Positions 34,340 to 43,900 of a stretch of 64,000 nt of DNA are shown here, piece after piece. A program made the translations under genes and the position numbers. A model generated the notes under the pieces. It ran no database searches and was not told the DNA's origin. It worked only from the letters and a program-made list of their open reading frames with translations. This DNA comes from QWHO01 sp021404945 (GTDB lineage Bacteria > Vulcanimicrobiota > Xenobia > Xenobiales > QWHO01), in assembly GCA_963169765.1 (NCBI GenBank), contig CAUJEN010000124.1, forward strand, positions 1-64,000. Direction: 5' to 3'. The stretch's first letter is position 1; each line of letters starts with the position of its first letter.

Positions 34340-36898
34340 TCAGTTGATGGAGCTGGCCCAGGTCAGCTTGCCCGACTCGTCCGGGGTCTTCAGGTCGGGG
34401 TGCACCGGGCGCACCCGCACTCCGAAGCCGATGCTGCCGGTCTGCTGGGGAGCCACCTCGCCCTCAAACAGGTGGACTCCATTCTCGCGGCCCGTGTAGC
34501 GCAGCTCGGTGGTAGCAGGCGACTTGACCAGACCGTTCTCGACCGGACCGCTGAGCACTTCCACCCGCACGTCCCTGGGATCGAGCTTGCCCAGCGTGGC
34601 CCAGGCCCGGAACGAAACTTTTTGCCCGCGGGCGATCTCGTCCTCGGCGGGAACCTGGGCCTGGATGGCCACGTGGCTCCACTGCTTGTTGACGCGCCCG
34701 CGCCACTCGGCGATCGAGCGGGCCTGGGCAAAGTTCTTGGCGCTCACCTCGCGGGCGCGCTTGGCGGCCGGAATGTACATCTCGTTGCAGTAGTCCACCA
34801 GCATGCGGTGGGTCGAGTAGAGCGGCGATAAAGTGCGGATCGACTCTTTCATGCGGTCCACCCAGAGGGCGGGAAGGTCGTTGCGGTCGCGGTCATAGTA
34901 GAGCGGGATGATCTCGTCTTCCAGGGTGGCGTAGAGGCTGGTCACGTCGGCCAGATCTTGCTCGTCATAGGTGGCGAATTCGATCGGCTCGCCGATCTTC
35001 CAGCCGTTCTTGCCGTTATAGCCTTCGGCCCACCAGCCATCCAGCACGCTGAAATTGAGCACCCCGTTCATGGCCGCCTTCTGGCCGCTGGTGCCGGAGG
35101 CTTCCAGTGGGCGGCGAGGATTATTGAGCCAGACGTCCACCCCGGCCACCAGGGAGCGGGCCAGCTCCATGTCGTAGTCCTCCACCATCACCACCTTGCC
35201 GGCGAACTCGCTGGAACGAGAAAACTCGTAGATCTGGCGGATGAACTGCTGTCCCGGCAGGTCGGCCGGATGGGCCTTGCCGGCGAAGACCAGCTGCATG
35301 GGGCGCTGGGGGTCGTGCAGCAGGCGGTGCAGGCGATCAAGGTCGGTGAACAGAAGCACGGCCCGCTTGTAGGTGGCGAAACGACGGGCAAACCCGATGG
35401 TCAATGCCTCCGGGTCGAGCACGTCGGCGGCAGCACCCTGGCGGCCCACCGGCTCACCGAGCCGGGCGGCCCGCAGCTTGATGCGCTTTCTGACCGCATC
35501 CACCATGGCTTTCTTGAGGCCCTGGTGGACCTTCCACAACTCGCCGGTGGGGATCTTGTCCACTTCTTTCCAGTTCTTGGGGTCCTGGGGCTCCTGGCGC
35601 CAAACTTCCTTGAGGTGGCGGTCGAACAGGTCGGCCAGCGGGGAAGCCAGCCAGGTGGGCACATGGATTCCGTTGGTGATGTGGCGCACCGGCACTTCCG
35701 ATTCGGGCAGGCCCGGCCAGACTTTGGTCCACAAAGAGCGCGAGACCTCGCCGTGCAGGGCGCTCACGCCGTTACGATAGCGCGACATGCGCATGGCCAG
35801 GACCGTCAGGCTGAAGAGACCGCCGGGGGGGGTTCCTTCCTGGCCCAGCTTCATGAATTCCTCGGCAGTCATGCCCAGGGCCGCTCGCAGGCTCCAGAAA
35901 TGGCCTTCCATCATGGTCTGATCGAAGACATCGTGGCCGGCCGGGACGGGGGTGTGGGTGGTGAAGCAGACCGAGGGGGCCATCGCCTCCACCGCCTCGT
36001 GCCAGTTCAGGCCCTCGCTCTGGACAAGCTCGCGCAGACGCTCGAGGGTGAGGAAGGCCGAGTGGCCCTCATTCATGTGCCAGACGGTGGGAGAGATGCC
36101 CATCTGGCGCAGGGCCCGAACCCCGCCGATTCCCAGGATCTTCTCCTGGGCGATGCGCATGTGGATGTCTCCTCCGTAGAGTTGGGCCGACAGTCGCCGA
36201 TCCGAGTCGGAGTTGTCGGGCAGGTCGGTGTCCAGCAAGAAGAGCCGCACCCGGCCCACCTCCACCAGCCAGACGCGGGCTTCCACGCGGCGGTCGGGCA
36301 TCTCCACCTGCACGATCACTTCCTGGCCGTCGGGATCGGTGGCCCGGCGGATGGGGGCCATATCGAAATCCAGGCGCTGATAGCTGGCCTCCTGCTGGCC
36401 TTCCTGATTGATGCGCTGAACGAAGTAGCCGTGGTTGTAAACCAGGCCCACGCCCACCAGGGGGATGCCCAGGTCGCTGGCCGTCTTGAGATGGTCTCCC
36501 GACAACACGCCCAGGCCGCCGGAGTAGATCGGCAGGCACTCATGCAGGCCGAACTCGGCCGAGAAGTAAGCGATCAGCTGATCGCTCTGCTTGGGGAAGC
36601 TGCGCTTGAACCAGGTATCCTCACGCTTGATGTAGTCGTCGAACTCTTGCATGACCAGATCGTAACGCTTGCAATAGGCGGCGTCGGCGGCCGCCTTCTC
36701 CAGCCGGTCTTGCGGCAGCAGGGCCAGGAAGCGGACCGGGTTCTCACGCCCGCTCTGCCACTGACGCTTGTCCAGATCGGCGAAGAGCCGCACGGCTTCA
36801 GGGTGCCAGGCCCACCAGAGGTTACGGGCCAACCGGCCCAGCCCCGCCAGCCGTTTGGGCAGCTCGGGGCGAACTTTGATCGTGCCAAGTAACTTCAA
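34340..36898 (-). CDS. glgP: Alpha-glucan phosphorylase
   Basis: An 852-residue phosphorylase of the TIGR02094 type, which removes glucose 1-phosphate from glycogen or maltodextrin. It begins with the DUF3417 region (LARNLWWAWHPEA). The active-site blocks EFGLHECLPIYSGGLGVLSGDHLK and HMNEGHSAFL are present, and the PLP lysine is at about residue 607 in EASGTSGQKAAMNG. The start is TTG 36898 with GGAGG 6 bases upstream; the longer in-frame extension reads into repeat copy B. It is divergent from a GH13 amylase gene, which points to a glycogen or maltodextrin use locus. Confidence 0.93.
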   Translation of the reverse strand: MKLLGTIKVRPELPKRLAGLGRLARNLWWAWHPEAVRLFADLDKRQWQSGRENPVRFLALLPQDRLEKAAADAAYCKRYDLVMQEFDDYIKREDTWFKRSFPKQSDQLIAYFSAEFGLHECLPIYSGGLGVLSGDHLKTASDLGIPLVGVGLVYNHGYFVQRINQEGQQEASYQRLDFDMAPIRRATDPDGQEVIVQVEMPDRRVEARVWLVEVGRVRLFLLDTDLPDNSDSDRRLSAQLYGGDIHMRIAQEKILGIGGVRALRQMGISPTVWHMNEGHSAFLTLERLRELVQSEGLNWHEAVEAMAPSVCFTTHTPVPAGHDVFDQTMMEGHFWSLRAALGMTAEEFMKLGQEGTPPGGLFSLTVLAMRMSRYRNGVSALHGEVSRSLWTKVWPGLPESEVPVRHITNGIHVPTWLASPLADLFDRHLKEVWRQEPQDPKNWKEVDKIPTGELWKVHQGLKKAMVDAVRKRIKLRAARLGEPVGRQGAAADVLDPEALTIGFARRFATYKRAVLLFTDLDRLHRLLHDPQRPMQLVFAGKAHPADLPGQQFIRQIYEFSRSSEFAGKVVMVEDYDMELARSLVAGVDVWLNNPRRPLEASGTSGQKAAMNGVLNFSVLDGWWAEGYNGKNGWKIGEPIEFATYDEQDLADVTSLYATLEDEIIPLYYDRDRNDLPALWVDRMKESIRTLSPLYSTHRMLVDYCNEMYIPAAKRAREVSAKNFAQARSIAEWRGRVNKQWSHVAIQAQVPAEDEIARGQKVSFRAWATLGKLDPRDVRVEVLSGPVENGLVKSPATTELRYTGRENGVHLFEGEVAPQQTGSIGFGVRVRPVHPDLKTPDESGKLTWASSIN

Positions 36899-36916
36899 GA
36901 CAGTCCTCCGGTGTGT

Positions 36917-37040
36917 CTGGCCGTAGTCCCCCTGGTCGTGCCGGAGCAAACCTCCGCCACCGCAGGATGATGTAGACGGCCAGTCAATGTTTTGGCGTCG
37001 CGGGGCCGGCCAATCGTGTCACGGGGGTTTCCGGCCGCGC
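36917..37040. repeat. Copy B of the ~125-bp dispersed repeat
   Basis: This aligns with bases 1-134. It shares AACCTCCGCCACC (36950-36962), TTGGCGTCGCG and the end GGGGGTTTCCGGCCGCGC, and lacks about six bases in the middle. It sits between the divergent glgP and GH13 genes, less than 20 bases before the glgP start and about 85 before the amylase start, so it may carry or disturb their promoters. The internal hairpins seen in copy A are less perfect here. Confidence 0.7.
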
Positions 37041-37126
37041 GGCCCTTCGCACCCCGCGGCCGGATCTCATTTCGAACAAGGCTTCGAAGGGGGAAGTCGG
37101 TTTCGCGGCCCGAAATCCCAGCGCTG

Positions 37127-38545
37127 ATGGCTGCCAAGATCGACACTCCGGACTGGGTGCGGGACGCCGTTTTTTACCAGATCTTCCCCGACCGCTTCGC
37201 CCGCAGCGAGAAATTGGTCAAGCCACGCAATCTCGAAGGCTGGGAGCATCCTCCCACCGCCCACGGCTTCAAAGGGGGCGATCTGGAGGGGGTGCTCGAG
37301 CACCTGGATTATCTCCAGGAGCTGGGCATCAACGCGCTCTATTTTTGCCCCATTTTCTGGTCCTCCGCCAACCACCGCTACCACACTTACGACTACTATC
37401 AGGTCGATCCGCTGCTGGGAGGCAACCGGGCCTTCGAGCGGTTGCTGGCCGAGTGCAAGCGCCGCGGGATTCGCGTTGTGCTCGACGGGGTCTTCAACCA
37501 CGCCAGCCGGGGATTTTTTCAATTCAACGACATCCTTGAGAACGGGGTGCACTCGCCCTGGCTGGACTGGTTCACCGTCCATGGCTGGCCGCTCAGCCCC
37601 TATGACGACAGTAAGCCAGCCAACTACGCCTGTTGGTGGGGGTTGCCGGCCCTGCCCAAGTTCCGCACCGAGACCCCGGCGGTGCGCGAGTTCCTGTGGG
37701 GGGTTGCCTCGCACTGGGTGGATCAGGGCATCGACGGCTGGCGTCTGGACGTGCCCAACGAGATCGACGACGATTCCTTCTGGCAAGAGTTTCGCCGCCG
37801 GGTGCGCAAGAAGAACCGCGAGTGTTACATCGTCGGCGAGATCTGGGTGGATGCGCGGCGCTGGCTGCAGGGCGACATGTTCGATGCGGTGATGAACTAT
37901 CTTTGGACCAGCTCGGTGCTGGGTTTCTGCCTCAAGAGCTGGGATCGCTCTCTGACAAAGGGAATGCAGTACGGAACCAAGGAGCCGCTGGACGCTCGAG
38001 CCTTCCAACTGGCCATGGATCAGGTGCTCAAGCTCTACCCCGAGGCCATCAGCTCAGTCCAGCTCAACCTGCTCGACAGTCACGACACGCCGCGCGTCTC
38101 GACGCTGTGCCAGGGGGATCGGACGGGCCTGGAGCTGGCCACGCTGATCCAGATGACCTTCCCGGGTGCTCCCTGCATCTACTATGGCGATGAGATCGGG
38201 CTGACCGGGGGACGCGATCCCGACTGCCGTAAAGCCTTTCCCTGGGAGGAGAGCGCCTGGGACAAAGAGCTGCTGGCCATCTTCCGCGAGCTGATCGCGC
38301 TGCGCCACAGGCACAAGTGCCTCAGGCGGGGAGACTACGCGCCCTTGTCAGCCAGTGGCGAGTTTTTCGTTTACAGCCGTACGCTGAAGAATGAAAAGCT
38401 GGTGGTGGCCGTCAACGCGGGCCGCGAGGCCGAGCGTTGCACCCTGGAGCTGAGTGGGCTGGAGCGGATCTACGGGCAGGGCACTCTGGCCGGCACCACC
38501 CTGGAGCAACCGCCCCGCTCGGGCTCGGTGTTCAAAGCGCGCTGA
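37127..38545 (+). CDS. GH13 alpha-amylase/neopullulanase-like glycosidase
   Basis: A 472-residue cytoplasmic GH13 enzyme that hydrolyses alpha-glucans or maltodextrins. It has the barrel start DAVFYQIFPDRFA and HGFKGGDLEGVLEHLDYL, region I DGVFNH, nucleophile Asp208 (GWRLDVPNE), acid Glu238 (IVGEIW) and Asp320 (LDSHDTPR). There is no signal peptide and no N-terminal carbohydrate-binding domain. The ATG at 37127 was chosen because the open frame upstream reads the repeat element. It is divergent from glgP, so the two probably degrade stored or imported glucans together. Confidence 0.9.
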   Translation: MAAKIDTPDWVRDAVFYQIFPDRFARSEKLVKPRNLEGWEHPPTAHGFKGGDLEGVLEHLDYLQELGINALYFCPIFWSSANHRYHTYDYYQVDPLLGGNRAFERLLAECKRRGIRVVLDGVFNHASRGFFQFNDILENGVHSPWLDWFTVHGWPLSPYDDSKPANYACWWGLPALPKFRTETPAVREFLWGVASHWVDQGIDGWRLDVPNEIDDDSFWQEFRRRVRKKNRECYIVGEIWVDARRWLQGDMFDAVMNYLWTSSVLGFCLKSWDRSLTKGMQYGTKEPLDARAFQLAMDQVLKLYPEAISSVQLNLLDSHDTPRVSTLCQGDRTGLELATLIQMTFPGAPCIYYGDEIGLTGGRDPDCRKAFPWEESAWDKELLAIFRELIALRHRHKCLRRGDYAPLSASGEFFVYSRTLKNEKLVVAVNAGREAERCTLELSGLERIYGQGTLAGTTLEQPPRSGSVFKAR

Positions 38546-38586
38546 TCTGGCCTTCAGTCGAGCACTGGCCGCGTCGAGCACAAGAA

Positions 38587-38620
38587 GAGGCTTTGAGCAG
38601 GTTTGTCTGCTCAAAGCCTC
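38587..38620. terminator. Hairpin terminator between convergent genes
   Basis: GAGGCTTTGAGCAG and CTGCTCAAAGCCTC form a perfect 14-bp stem with a 6-base loop. It lies between the GH13 stop (38545) and the lipoprotein stop (38638) and probably serves both strands. The T-run is short. Confidence 0.8.
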
Positions 38621-38637
38621 TCTGCTCTGAACGGCCT

Positions 38638-40602
38638 CTACGGAACGACCCGGGCGATGGCGTTCCCGATGGCGCAGGTGACCCAGAGATTGCCGTCCGG
38701 CCCCGAGCAGATTCCCACCGGATTGACCATGGTCGGCTCCTGGAAGGTCGTCATGACACCCCCTGTGGTGATCCGAACCAGGCCCGACGTCGCTGAGACG
38801 CCATCGAAGCTGGTCAGGGTGACCCACAGGTTCCCGTCCGGACCCACGCAGATATCCTGAGGGTTGCTGTCCACGGGAAGGAGGAAGGTGGTGACCGTGC
38901 CCGTGGTGGTCATGGCCTCGATCGCGTCCACCCCGCCGATGGCGAGGTCATCGCGGATGAGCCAGAGGCGGCCGTCAGGACCCGAGACGATGGTGGTCGG
39001 GAAGGGACCGCAGGGCAACTCGTTAATGACCACTCCGCTGGTATCCATACGACCGACCTGGGCCAGGGCGTTCTCCGTGAACCACATGTTGCCGTCCGGT
39101 CCGGCGCAGATATCGCTCAGGGTTGGGCCCGCCGTGATGCCGGTCGAGAAGAAAGCCGTCGCGGTTGGCGGGGCATCGTTGCGGGCGATGGCCGAGCCGT
39201 CGTTGGGAGCCTGGTTGGAGGAGAGCGTCCACCAGATATTGCCATCGGAACCAAGGGCGATCCCGGCGGGCAGCGAGCCGGCACCGAGGGTGATGAACTC
39301 GTTGCCCACCCCGGCCGTCGTCATCACGCCCACCCGGCCCAGCGAACCAGCCGGGAGGAAGGGGGGAGATGGGGGTCCGTTCCGCTCGGTGAAGTAGAGG
39401 GAGCCGTCGGCCGGGCTCGAGCAAATTCCCAGAAGCTGGATCGGGGAAGAGAGCCCGGTGTTGAACTCGGTGATGACCCCGGCCGGTGTGATCCGGCCGA
39501 TCCGGCCTGCGATCGCGCTCGCCTCGGTGAACCAGAGGTTGCCGTCCGGCCCCGCGCAGATGCCGGCCGGGAGCGAGCCGGCGTTGGGCAGGGCGAACAG
39601 GGTTGCCGTGCCGGGGGCCGGCCGTACGTCAAAGGCGTTGCTGGTGGCCCCGGTCAGATTGGGCGAGCTGGCCGCCAGCGTGTAGCCGGTGCCGGCCGCC
39701 GACACAGTCAGGTCGTCAAAACTGACCGTTCCGTTGACGGAGTCCCGCGTCAGGGTGCCGCCCAGGACCGCCCCGCCAGGATTGGCTCCGAAGGCCAGCG
39801 TGACCGGCACGGAGGCGCCCGTAAAGAGCGCGTTGTTCTGATCGCGGACCTCGACCACCACCTGCCCCATGGGCACCGTCGCCTGGCTGTTCACTGGCTG
39901 CTGGGTGATGACCAGGCTGGTGGCCACGGGATTCACCGCCGGGGTGGCGACGGTCAGAGTGGTCTGACCGCTAACGCCCTGGAAGGTGGCCGTGATGGTG
40001 GTGGTGCCGTCGGCCAGGGCCGTCGCCTGACCGTTGGCATCGATGGTGGCGACCGCCGGGGCGCTGCTGGTCCAGACCACGCCGGCACCAAGCTGGTTGG
40101 AGGTCGCATCGGAGAAATTCCCGATGGCCGTAAACGAGAGCAGTGAGCCCGGAGCCAGGGAGGGGTCGGAGGGATTGACCGTGATGCTCTGGAGTGTCAC
40201 CACGTTGACGTCTACGAAGTCCGGGTCGTTGATGGTGAAACTCTCGCCGGCCGTCAGATCGAGTGCCTGGTTGAAGAGGCCCACGACCTTGTCGCCCTCG
40301 AGGTACTCGATGGTCAGCTTTCTGGTGGTGATGGGAACGATCAGCGTGATCACCGCGGCTTTGTCCCGCAGCTCGGGCCCGAAGACGACGTTGCCTGCCT
40401 CGTCGGTTGCGGTGAAGCGAAGTCGCGTGACCGAGGCCGGGATGACGCGAGCCAGAACGCTCCGTATCACGATCTCCGCCGTCTGGACCTGGGGAATGGG
40501 GCTCAGGTTCCCACCCGCGATCGTCGGGCTGATTTCGGTGCTACTGCAGGCACAGAGCGCTGCACAGAGCATCGCGATGGTGAGGATGAGCAACTTGCGC
40601 AA
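38638..40602 (-). CDS. Lipoprotein with Big_2-like and Vgb-type beta-propeller domains
   Basis: A 654-residue exported lipoprotein (MRKLLILTIAMLCAALCACSS, lipobox Cys at residue 17 or 19). It has an N-terminal beta domain, a bacterial Ig-like Big_2 domain (LQSITVNPSDPSLAPGSLLSFTAIG...TTTITATFQGVSGQTTLTV), a second Ig-like module, and from about residue 325 a propeller with repeats of the form GICAGPDGNLWFTE. This resembles virginiamycin B lyase/NHL-like streptogramin lyase sequences, but lyase activity cannot be assumed; many such surface proteins bind ligands. It is a single gene. Confidence 0.85.
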   Translation of the reverse strand: MRKLLILTIAMLCAALCACSSTEISPTIAGGNLSPIPQVQTAEIVIRSVLARVIPASVTRLRFTATDEAGNVVFGPELRDKAAVITLIVPITTRKLTIEYLEGDKVVGLFNQALDLTAGESFTINDPDFVDVNVVTLQSITVNPSDPSLAPGSLLSFTAIGNFSDATSNQLGAGVVWTSSAPAVATIDANGQATALADGTTTITATFQGVSGQTTLTVATPAVNPVATSLVITQQPVNSQATVPMGQVVVEVRDQNNALFTGASVPVTLAFGANPGGAVLGGTLTRDSVNGTVSFDDLTVSAAGTGYTLAASSPNLTGATSNAFDVRPAPGTATLFALPNAGSLPAGICAGPDGNLWFTEASAIAGRIGRITPAGVITEFNTGLSSPIQLLGICSSPADGSLYFTERNGPPSPPFLPAGSLGRVGVMTTAGVGNEFITLGAGSLPAGIALGSDGNIWWTLSSNQAPNDGSAIARNDAPPTATAFFSTGITAGPTLSDICAGPDGNMWFTENALAQVGRMDTSGVVINELPCGPFPTTIVSGPDGRLWLIRDDLAIGGVDAIEAMTTTGTVTTFLLPVDSNPQDICVGPDGNLWVTLTSFDGVSATSGLVRITTGGVMTTFQEPTMVNPVGICSGPDGNLWVTCAIGNAIARVVP

Positions 40603-40711
40603 AAGAGAGTACCCCCTTGTGGATTCGGCGACCTGCGGCGCTTCCCGGTCGCCCCGGGGAGTCCTGCCTTTCAGGGTGTCAGCTCCTTCGCTCTATACTC
40701 CCTCGCATACT

Positions 40712-40725
40712 CTCAACAGGTTGAG
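40712..40725. promoter_or_regulatory. Palindrome upstream of the lipoprotein gene
   Basis: CTCAACAGGTTGAG is an inverted repeat with a 2-base centre, about 110 bases before the lipoprotein start in a 208-base gap that otherwise holds no gene. It could be an operator or part of a promoter; no regulator is suggested by the context. Confidence 0.3.
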
Positions 40726-40810
40726 CTTCTTCGCATCGCCCGTGTCACAACACTTTGGGAGCGGCTCGAAACAAGTTTCTTAGTTTCTTACAGCCCGTTA
40801 CGGGGCACGG

Positions 40811-41272
40811 TCAAGGCGACGAAGTTGAGTCGAGCAGGCCAAACTCGCGACGCATTTCCTGGAGCAACTGCCACTTGAGCAGCGGATTGGCTTTAGGAGG
40901 AAAGCGGATGATCAGCCATACCCAGGCCGCCAGCACCATCACGCCCACCAGCATGATCCAGATGCTGCGCTTGCCGCCCTTCTTAACGGCCTGCTCTTCC
41001 TCTTGCTTGCGCATATCTTCCTCGCGCCGGGCCTCGCGTTTGTCGCGCTCGGTCTGCTCTTTCCAACTTTCGAGGCGAGCTTTGGCCTGGCGCACCGCCC
41101 CGCTCAGAAAGGGGATCTCGTTGCGCAGCGAGCCGGGCAAGGCAGCCGGGCGCTCGACGTTGCGCACCTCCACGCTGCCCTGGGCAGCCGCCTGACCGAG
41201 ACGGTAGCCGCAGGCTTCGCAGAACTGGGCGTCGGAGATGACTTCAGCCTGGCAGTTGGGACAGGTGGGCAT
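40811..41272 (-). CDS. Zinc-ribbon membrane protein
   Basis: A 153-residue protein. Its N-terminal zinc ribbon has Cys4, Cys7, Cys18 and Cys21 (CPNC...CEAC). A highly charged helical segment follows (ARLESWKEQTERDKREARREEDM), then one membrane helix at about residues 105-123 and a short tail. Such zinc-ribbon plus membrane proteins are common but mostly uncharacterised. It lies 40 bases upstream of the DUF4185 gene region's end on the same strand; no functional link is evident. Confidence 0.75.
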   Translation of the reverse strand: MPTCPNCQAEVISDAQFCEACGYRLGQAAAQGSVEVRNVERPAALPGSLRNEIPFLSGAVRQAKARLESWKEQTERDKREARREEDMRKQEEEQAVKKGGKRSIWIMLVGVMVLAAWVWLIIRFPPKANPLLKWQLLQEMRREFGLLDSTSSP

Positions 41273-41312
41273 GGCATCCTCGCAAGTTAGGGTGGCGGTT
41301 GCCTTTCTTGTC

Positions 41313-42251
41313 TCAGCGCAGCTTTACCTCCAGGAACCGGGGGAAGTAGACCTCGGGCCGCTCGCGGTGGGCTTGCAGAGCTCCGATGTTGCGGCAGTAG
41401 CTGATGGTCAGTCGGTCGGGCTCAGACAGCGTTCGGTGGGCCTTGCCGGCATAGAGCAGCAAGCCCGTCTCGGCTGCTTTGTAGAGCAGCACCGGCTCGC
41501 TCCAGGGGCCCTCCGGGCAAGGAGCGGTGCGGGCCACCACCTCCGGCCCCAGCCCACCCCGGGTGTAGACGGCCAGGAACTGATCCCGGAAGGGCATGAC
41601 GCTCATCTCCGAGGCGGCTTGCTCGAAAAGGATGGCGGCCTGGGTAGGATCCTTCGACCAGCCCTGGCCTGTCGTGGCTGAATAGTACTCGGGCTCGAGG
41701 TCCTGGCCGTAGCGGATCAGCACCGATTTGCCGTCCTTGAGCCCGTAGGCGTAGAGCTTGTCCTCGTGCACCAGGCAGGCGATGCCCGGGTGCAGGGGAC
41801 CGGCCGGATGGCGCTCGATCGTCCACTCGGGGGGGTCAGCCTGGGGGTTCTTGATCTCGAGCAGATCCTCGCCCATCCACTCAAAGTCGAGTCCCGGCGG
41901 CCCTCCCGGCTGATTGCGCACCTTCTTTTGGAACATCCACAGCCTGCCGTTCCACAGCACGCCGTCGGAGGGCCAGTAGTAGCTCTCTTTCTCACCTGGC
42001 TTGAGCTCGTGCAGGAAGAACCTCTTCTGGTTGCCCTGCGTGATGGCAAACGAGTTGTGGATCATATCCATCTGGGCTCGCCGGCCTTCAATGATCCGGC
42101 CCACCAGGGTATCGCCGAAGAGCCAGAGCGTGCGCCCTCGGCCCAGGTCGACCGAGTAGGCCCCGTCCCCTCCGGTCCAGCCTTCGGTCTGGTAGAAGCT
42201 GAGCGAAGAGGGCTCCACCGCCAGCACGACCAGCAACAAGAGCTCGATCAC
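41313..42251 (-). CDS. DUF4185-like exported protein
   Basis: A 312-residue protein with an N-terminal hydrophobic signal (IELLLLVVLAVEPSS) and a domain resembling DUF4185, a five-bladed-propeller glycosidase-like family. The LWLFGDTLVG motif, the ENS/HNSFAIT segment and the later YYWPSDGVLWNGRLWMF and GPWSEPVLLY repeats fit. GTG at 42251 overlaps the rnhB stop (GTGA), which settles the start. The family's catalytic activity is not established; carbohydrate processing is a reasonable guess. Confidence 0.75.
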   Translation of the reverse strand: MIELLLLVVLAVEPSSLSFYQTEGWTGGDGAYSVDLGRGRTLWLFGDTLVGRIIEGRRAQMDMIHNSFAITQGNQKRFFLHELKPGEKESYYWPSDGVLWNGRLWMFQKKVRNQPGGPPGLDFEWMGEDLLEIKNPQADPPEWTIERHPAGPLHPGIACLVHEDKLYAYGLKDGKSVLIRYGQDLEPEYYSATTGQGWSKDPTQAAILFEQAASEMSVMPFRDQFLAVYTRGGLGPEVVARTAPCPEGPWSEPVLLYKAAETGLLLYAGKAHRTLSEPDRLTISYCRNIGALQAHRERPEVYFPRFLEVKLR

Positions 42252-43000
42252 AGGTCGAGGGTCAGCTGGCGGCTGAAGAAGCGCTGGATGGGGGCAAAGC
42301 GGGTGCGGTGCAGGGGGCAGGGGCCCAGCAGCTCGAGGGCGGCCATGTGCTTGGGGGTGTTGTAGCCTTTGTGGGAGGCAAAGCCGTAGCCGGGATAGCG
42401 GCGGTCCTGCTCGACCATGTAGCGGTCGCGGCTGACTTTGGCAAGGACCGAGGCGGCCGCGATGGAGACCGAGCGCGAGTCTCCCCTGACCAGCACCGTC
42501 TGGGCGACGTCCAGGGGAAGCTTGAAGCGCCCGTCTACCAGGATGTGGTCGGGCTCCACACCCAGCCCCCGGACGGCCCGGGCCATGGCCCGCAGCGAGA
42601 GCTCGTGCAGATTCCCCTGGTTGAGCTCGTGCAAGGGGATCCATTCTACCCGGCAGGCGATGGCCTGCAGCTCCACCCAGGGCACGATGGCTTCGCGCTG
42701 CTGCGTGGTCAGCTTTTTGGAGTCGTCCAGCCCGGGGATGAAAGGAGGGCAGGCGAAAGCCACCGCAGCCGCCACCAGGGGCCCGGCCATGGGTCCCCGG
42801 CCCACCTCGTCGGTACCCACCACGATGCGGCAGCCCTCCTTCCAGAGAGCCTTCTCCTCGCGGCACATGCGGGCCAGCCGTTTCCTCTCGCTCTGAGCCG
42901 CGGCCTGGAGGGCCTCATCGCCGGCGAGTTGGCGGCCCAGGTCCCTCAGGCTCCTGGCGGGCTCAAAGCAGGCCAGCAGGTCGAAACAGGTGGTGGGCAT
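42248..43000 (-). CDS. rnhB: Ribonuclease HII
   Basis: A 250-residue RNase HII that removes ribonucleotides from RNA-DNA duplexes. The acidic catalytic motif GTDEVGRGPMAGP, DDSKKLT, the VDG segment and the SIAAASVLAKVSRDRYM block, followed by YPGYGFASHKGYNTPKH, are all in place. An N-terminal extension of about 60 residues precedes the nuclease domain, a feature also seen in some RNase HII proteins. It belongs to the rbgA-rnhB housekeeping run, in the order familiar from many bacteria. Confidence 0.95.
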   Translation of the reverse strand: MPTTCFDLLACFEPARSLRDLGRQLAGDEALQAAAQSERKRLARMCREEKALWKEGCRIVVGTDEVGRGPMAGPLVAAAVAFACPPFIPGLDDSKKLTTQQREAIVPWVELQAIACRVEWIPLHELNQGNLHELSLRAMARAVRGLGVEPDHILVDGRFKLPLDVAQTVLVRGDSRSVSIAAASVLAKVSRDRYMVEQDRRYPGYGFASHKGYNTPKHMAALELLGPCPLHRTRFAPIQRFFSRQLTLDL

Positions 43001-43024
43001 GGCTGCCCGGTTCTGGAAACGTCC

Positions 43025-43900
43025 TCAAGCCCCTGTCGTGCACGCGTTCGGGGGAAGCTCCAGGGTAATGCGCCCGGCCCGACCTTCGCGAAAAACCTGC
43101 AGCACCCAGCGGGCGGTGCGCTCGGTGTCCACCCGCGCCCCCTTGAGCAGGAAGCCTTTGCGACGCCCGGTCTCCTCCAGCAGCTCGAAGGGCTCGCCGG
43201 GCAGGTCCTCGCCGCTGAGGAAGGCCTGAGACTGGCCCAGCTTGACCAGTCGGGCCAGCAGGTAGGCGGCCGCCTCCTCCGAGGGGATGGCCTCCTCGCG
43301 CACGCAGCCGGTGGCTGCCAGGCAGGCCAGCCGGTCCATCCCTTCGATGCGCGGATAGAGGATGCCGGGAGTGTCCATCACCTGCCAGCGTCCGGCCGCC
43401 ACCACCCACTGCTTGCCGCGGGTGACGCCGGGGCGGTCGCCGGTCATGGCCCGTTTGCGTCCTACCAGACGGTTGAGCAAGGACGATTTGCCCACATTGG
43501 GAATGCCCACCACCACCAGGCGCGGATCGCGCGGGTTGAGCTTCTTTCGGGCCCGTTGCTCGGCGATGCGGGCGGCCAGCTTCTCGAGCGTTGGGGTCAG
43601 GGCCCCAGCCCCACTCCCTTTGACGGCGTTGAGAGCGATCGCTTGATGGCCCTGTTCTCGCAGGCAGGTGAGCCAGCTCTCGGTGGCGGCCGGGTCGGCC
43701 AGGTCGGCCTTGGCCAGCACGTAGAACAGCAGCCGGCCGCGCTTTCGCAGCATTGCTTCCAGCTCGGGATGGCGCGAGGACTCGGGCAGCCTGGCCTCGA
43801 GCACGAACAGCACGGCGTCGGCCATTTCCAGGTCCTGCTCCAGACGCCGCATGGCCCGGCGCATGTGGCCTGGAAACCAGGAGTAGGCGCTGTCGGTCAC
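43025..43900 (-). CDS. rbgA: Ribosome biogenesis GTPase RbgA/YlqF
   Basis: A 291-residue circularly permuted GTPase needed for late 50S assembly. It begins with the WFPGHMRRAMRRL motif, has the G4 element VLAKADL ahead of the P-loop GIPNVGKSSLLN, and then G3 DTPGI (the permuted G4-G1-G3 order). The C-terminal ANTAR-like domain follows. The ATG at 43900 overlaps the lepB stop (43897). Clustering with rnhB, lepB and rplS is a common bacterial gene order. Confidence 0.93.
   Translation of the reverse strand: MTDSAYSWFPGHMRRAMRRLEQDLEMADAVLFVLEARLPESSRHPELEAMLRKRGRLLFYVLAKADLADPAATESWLTCLREQGHQAIALNAVKGSGAGALTPTLEKLAARIAEQRARKKLNPRDPRLVVVGIPNVGKSSLLNRLVGRKRAMTGDRPGVTRGKQWVVAAGRWQVMDTPGILYPRIEGMDRLACLAATGCVREEAIPSEEAAAYLLARLVKLGQSQAFLSGEDLPGEPFELLEETGRRKGFLLKGARVDTERTARWVLQVFREGRAGRITLELPPNACTTGA

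Noticed and set aside
34958..36892. Long plus-strand open frame opposite glgP
   Set aside because: Same reason; the glucan phosphorylase on the other strand has all active-site blocks.
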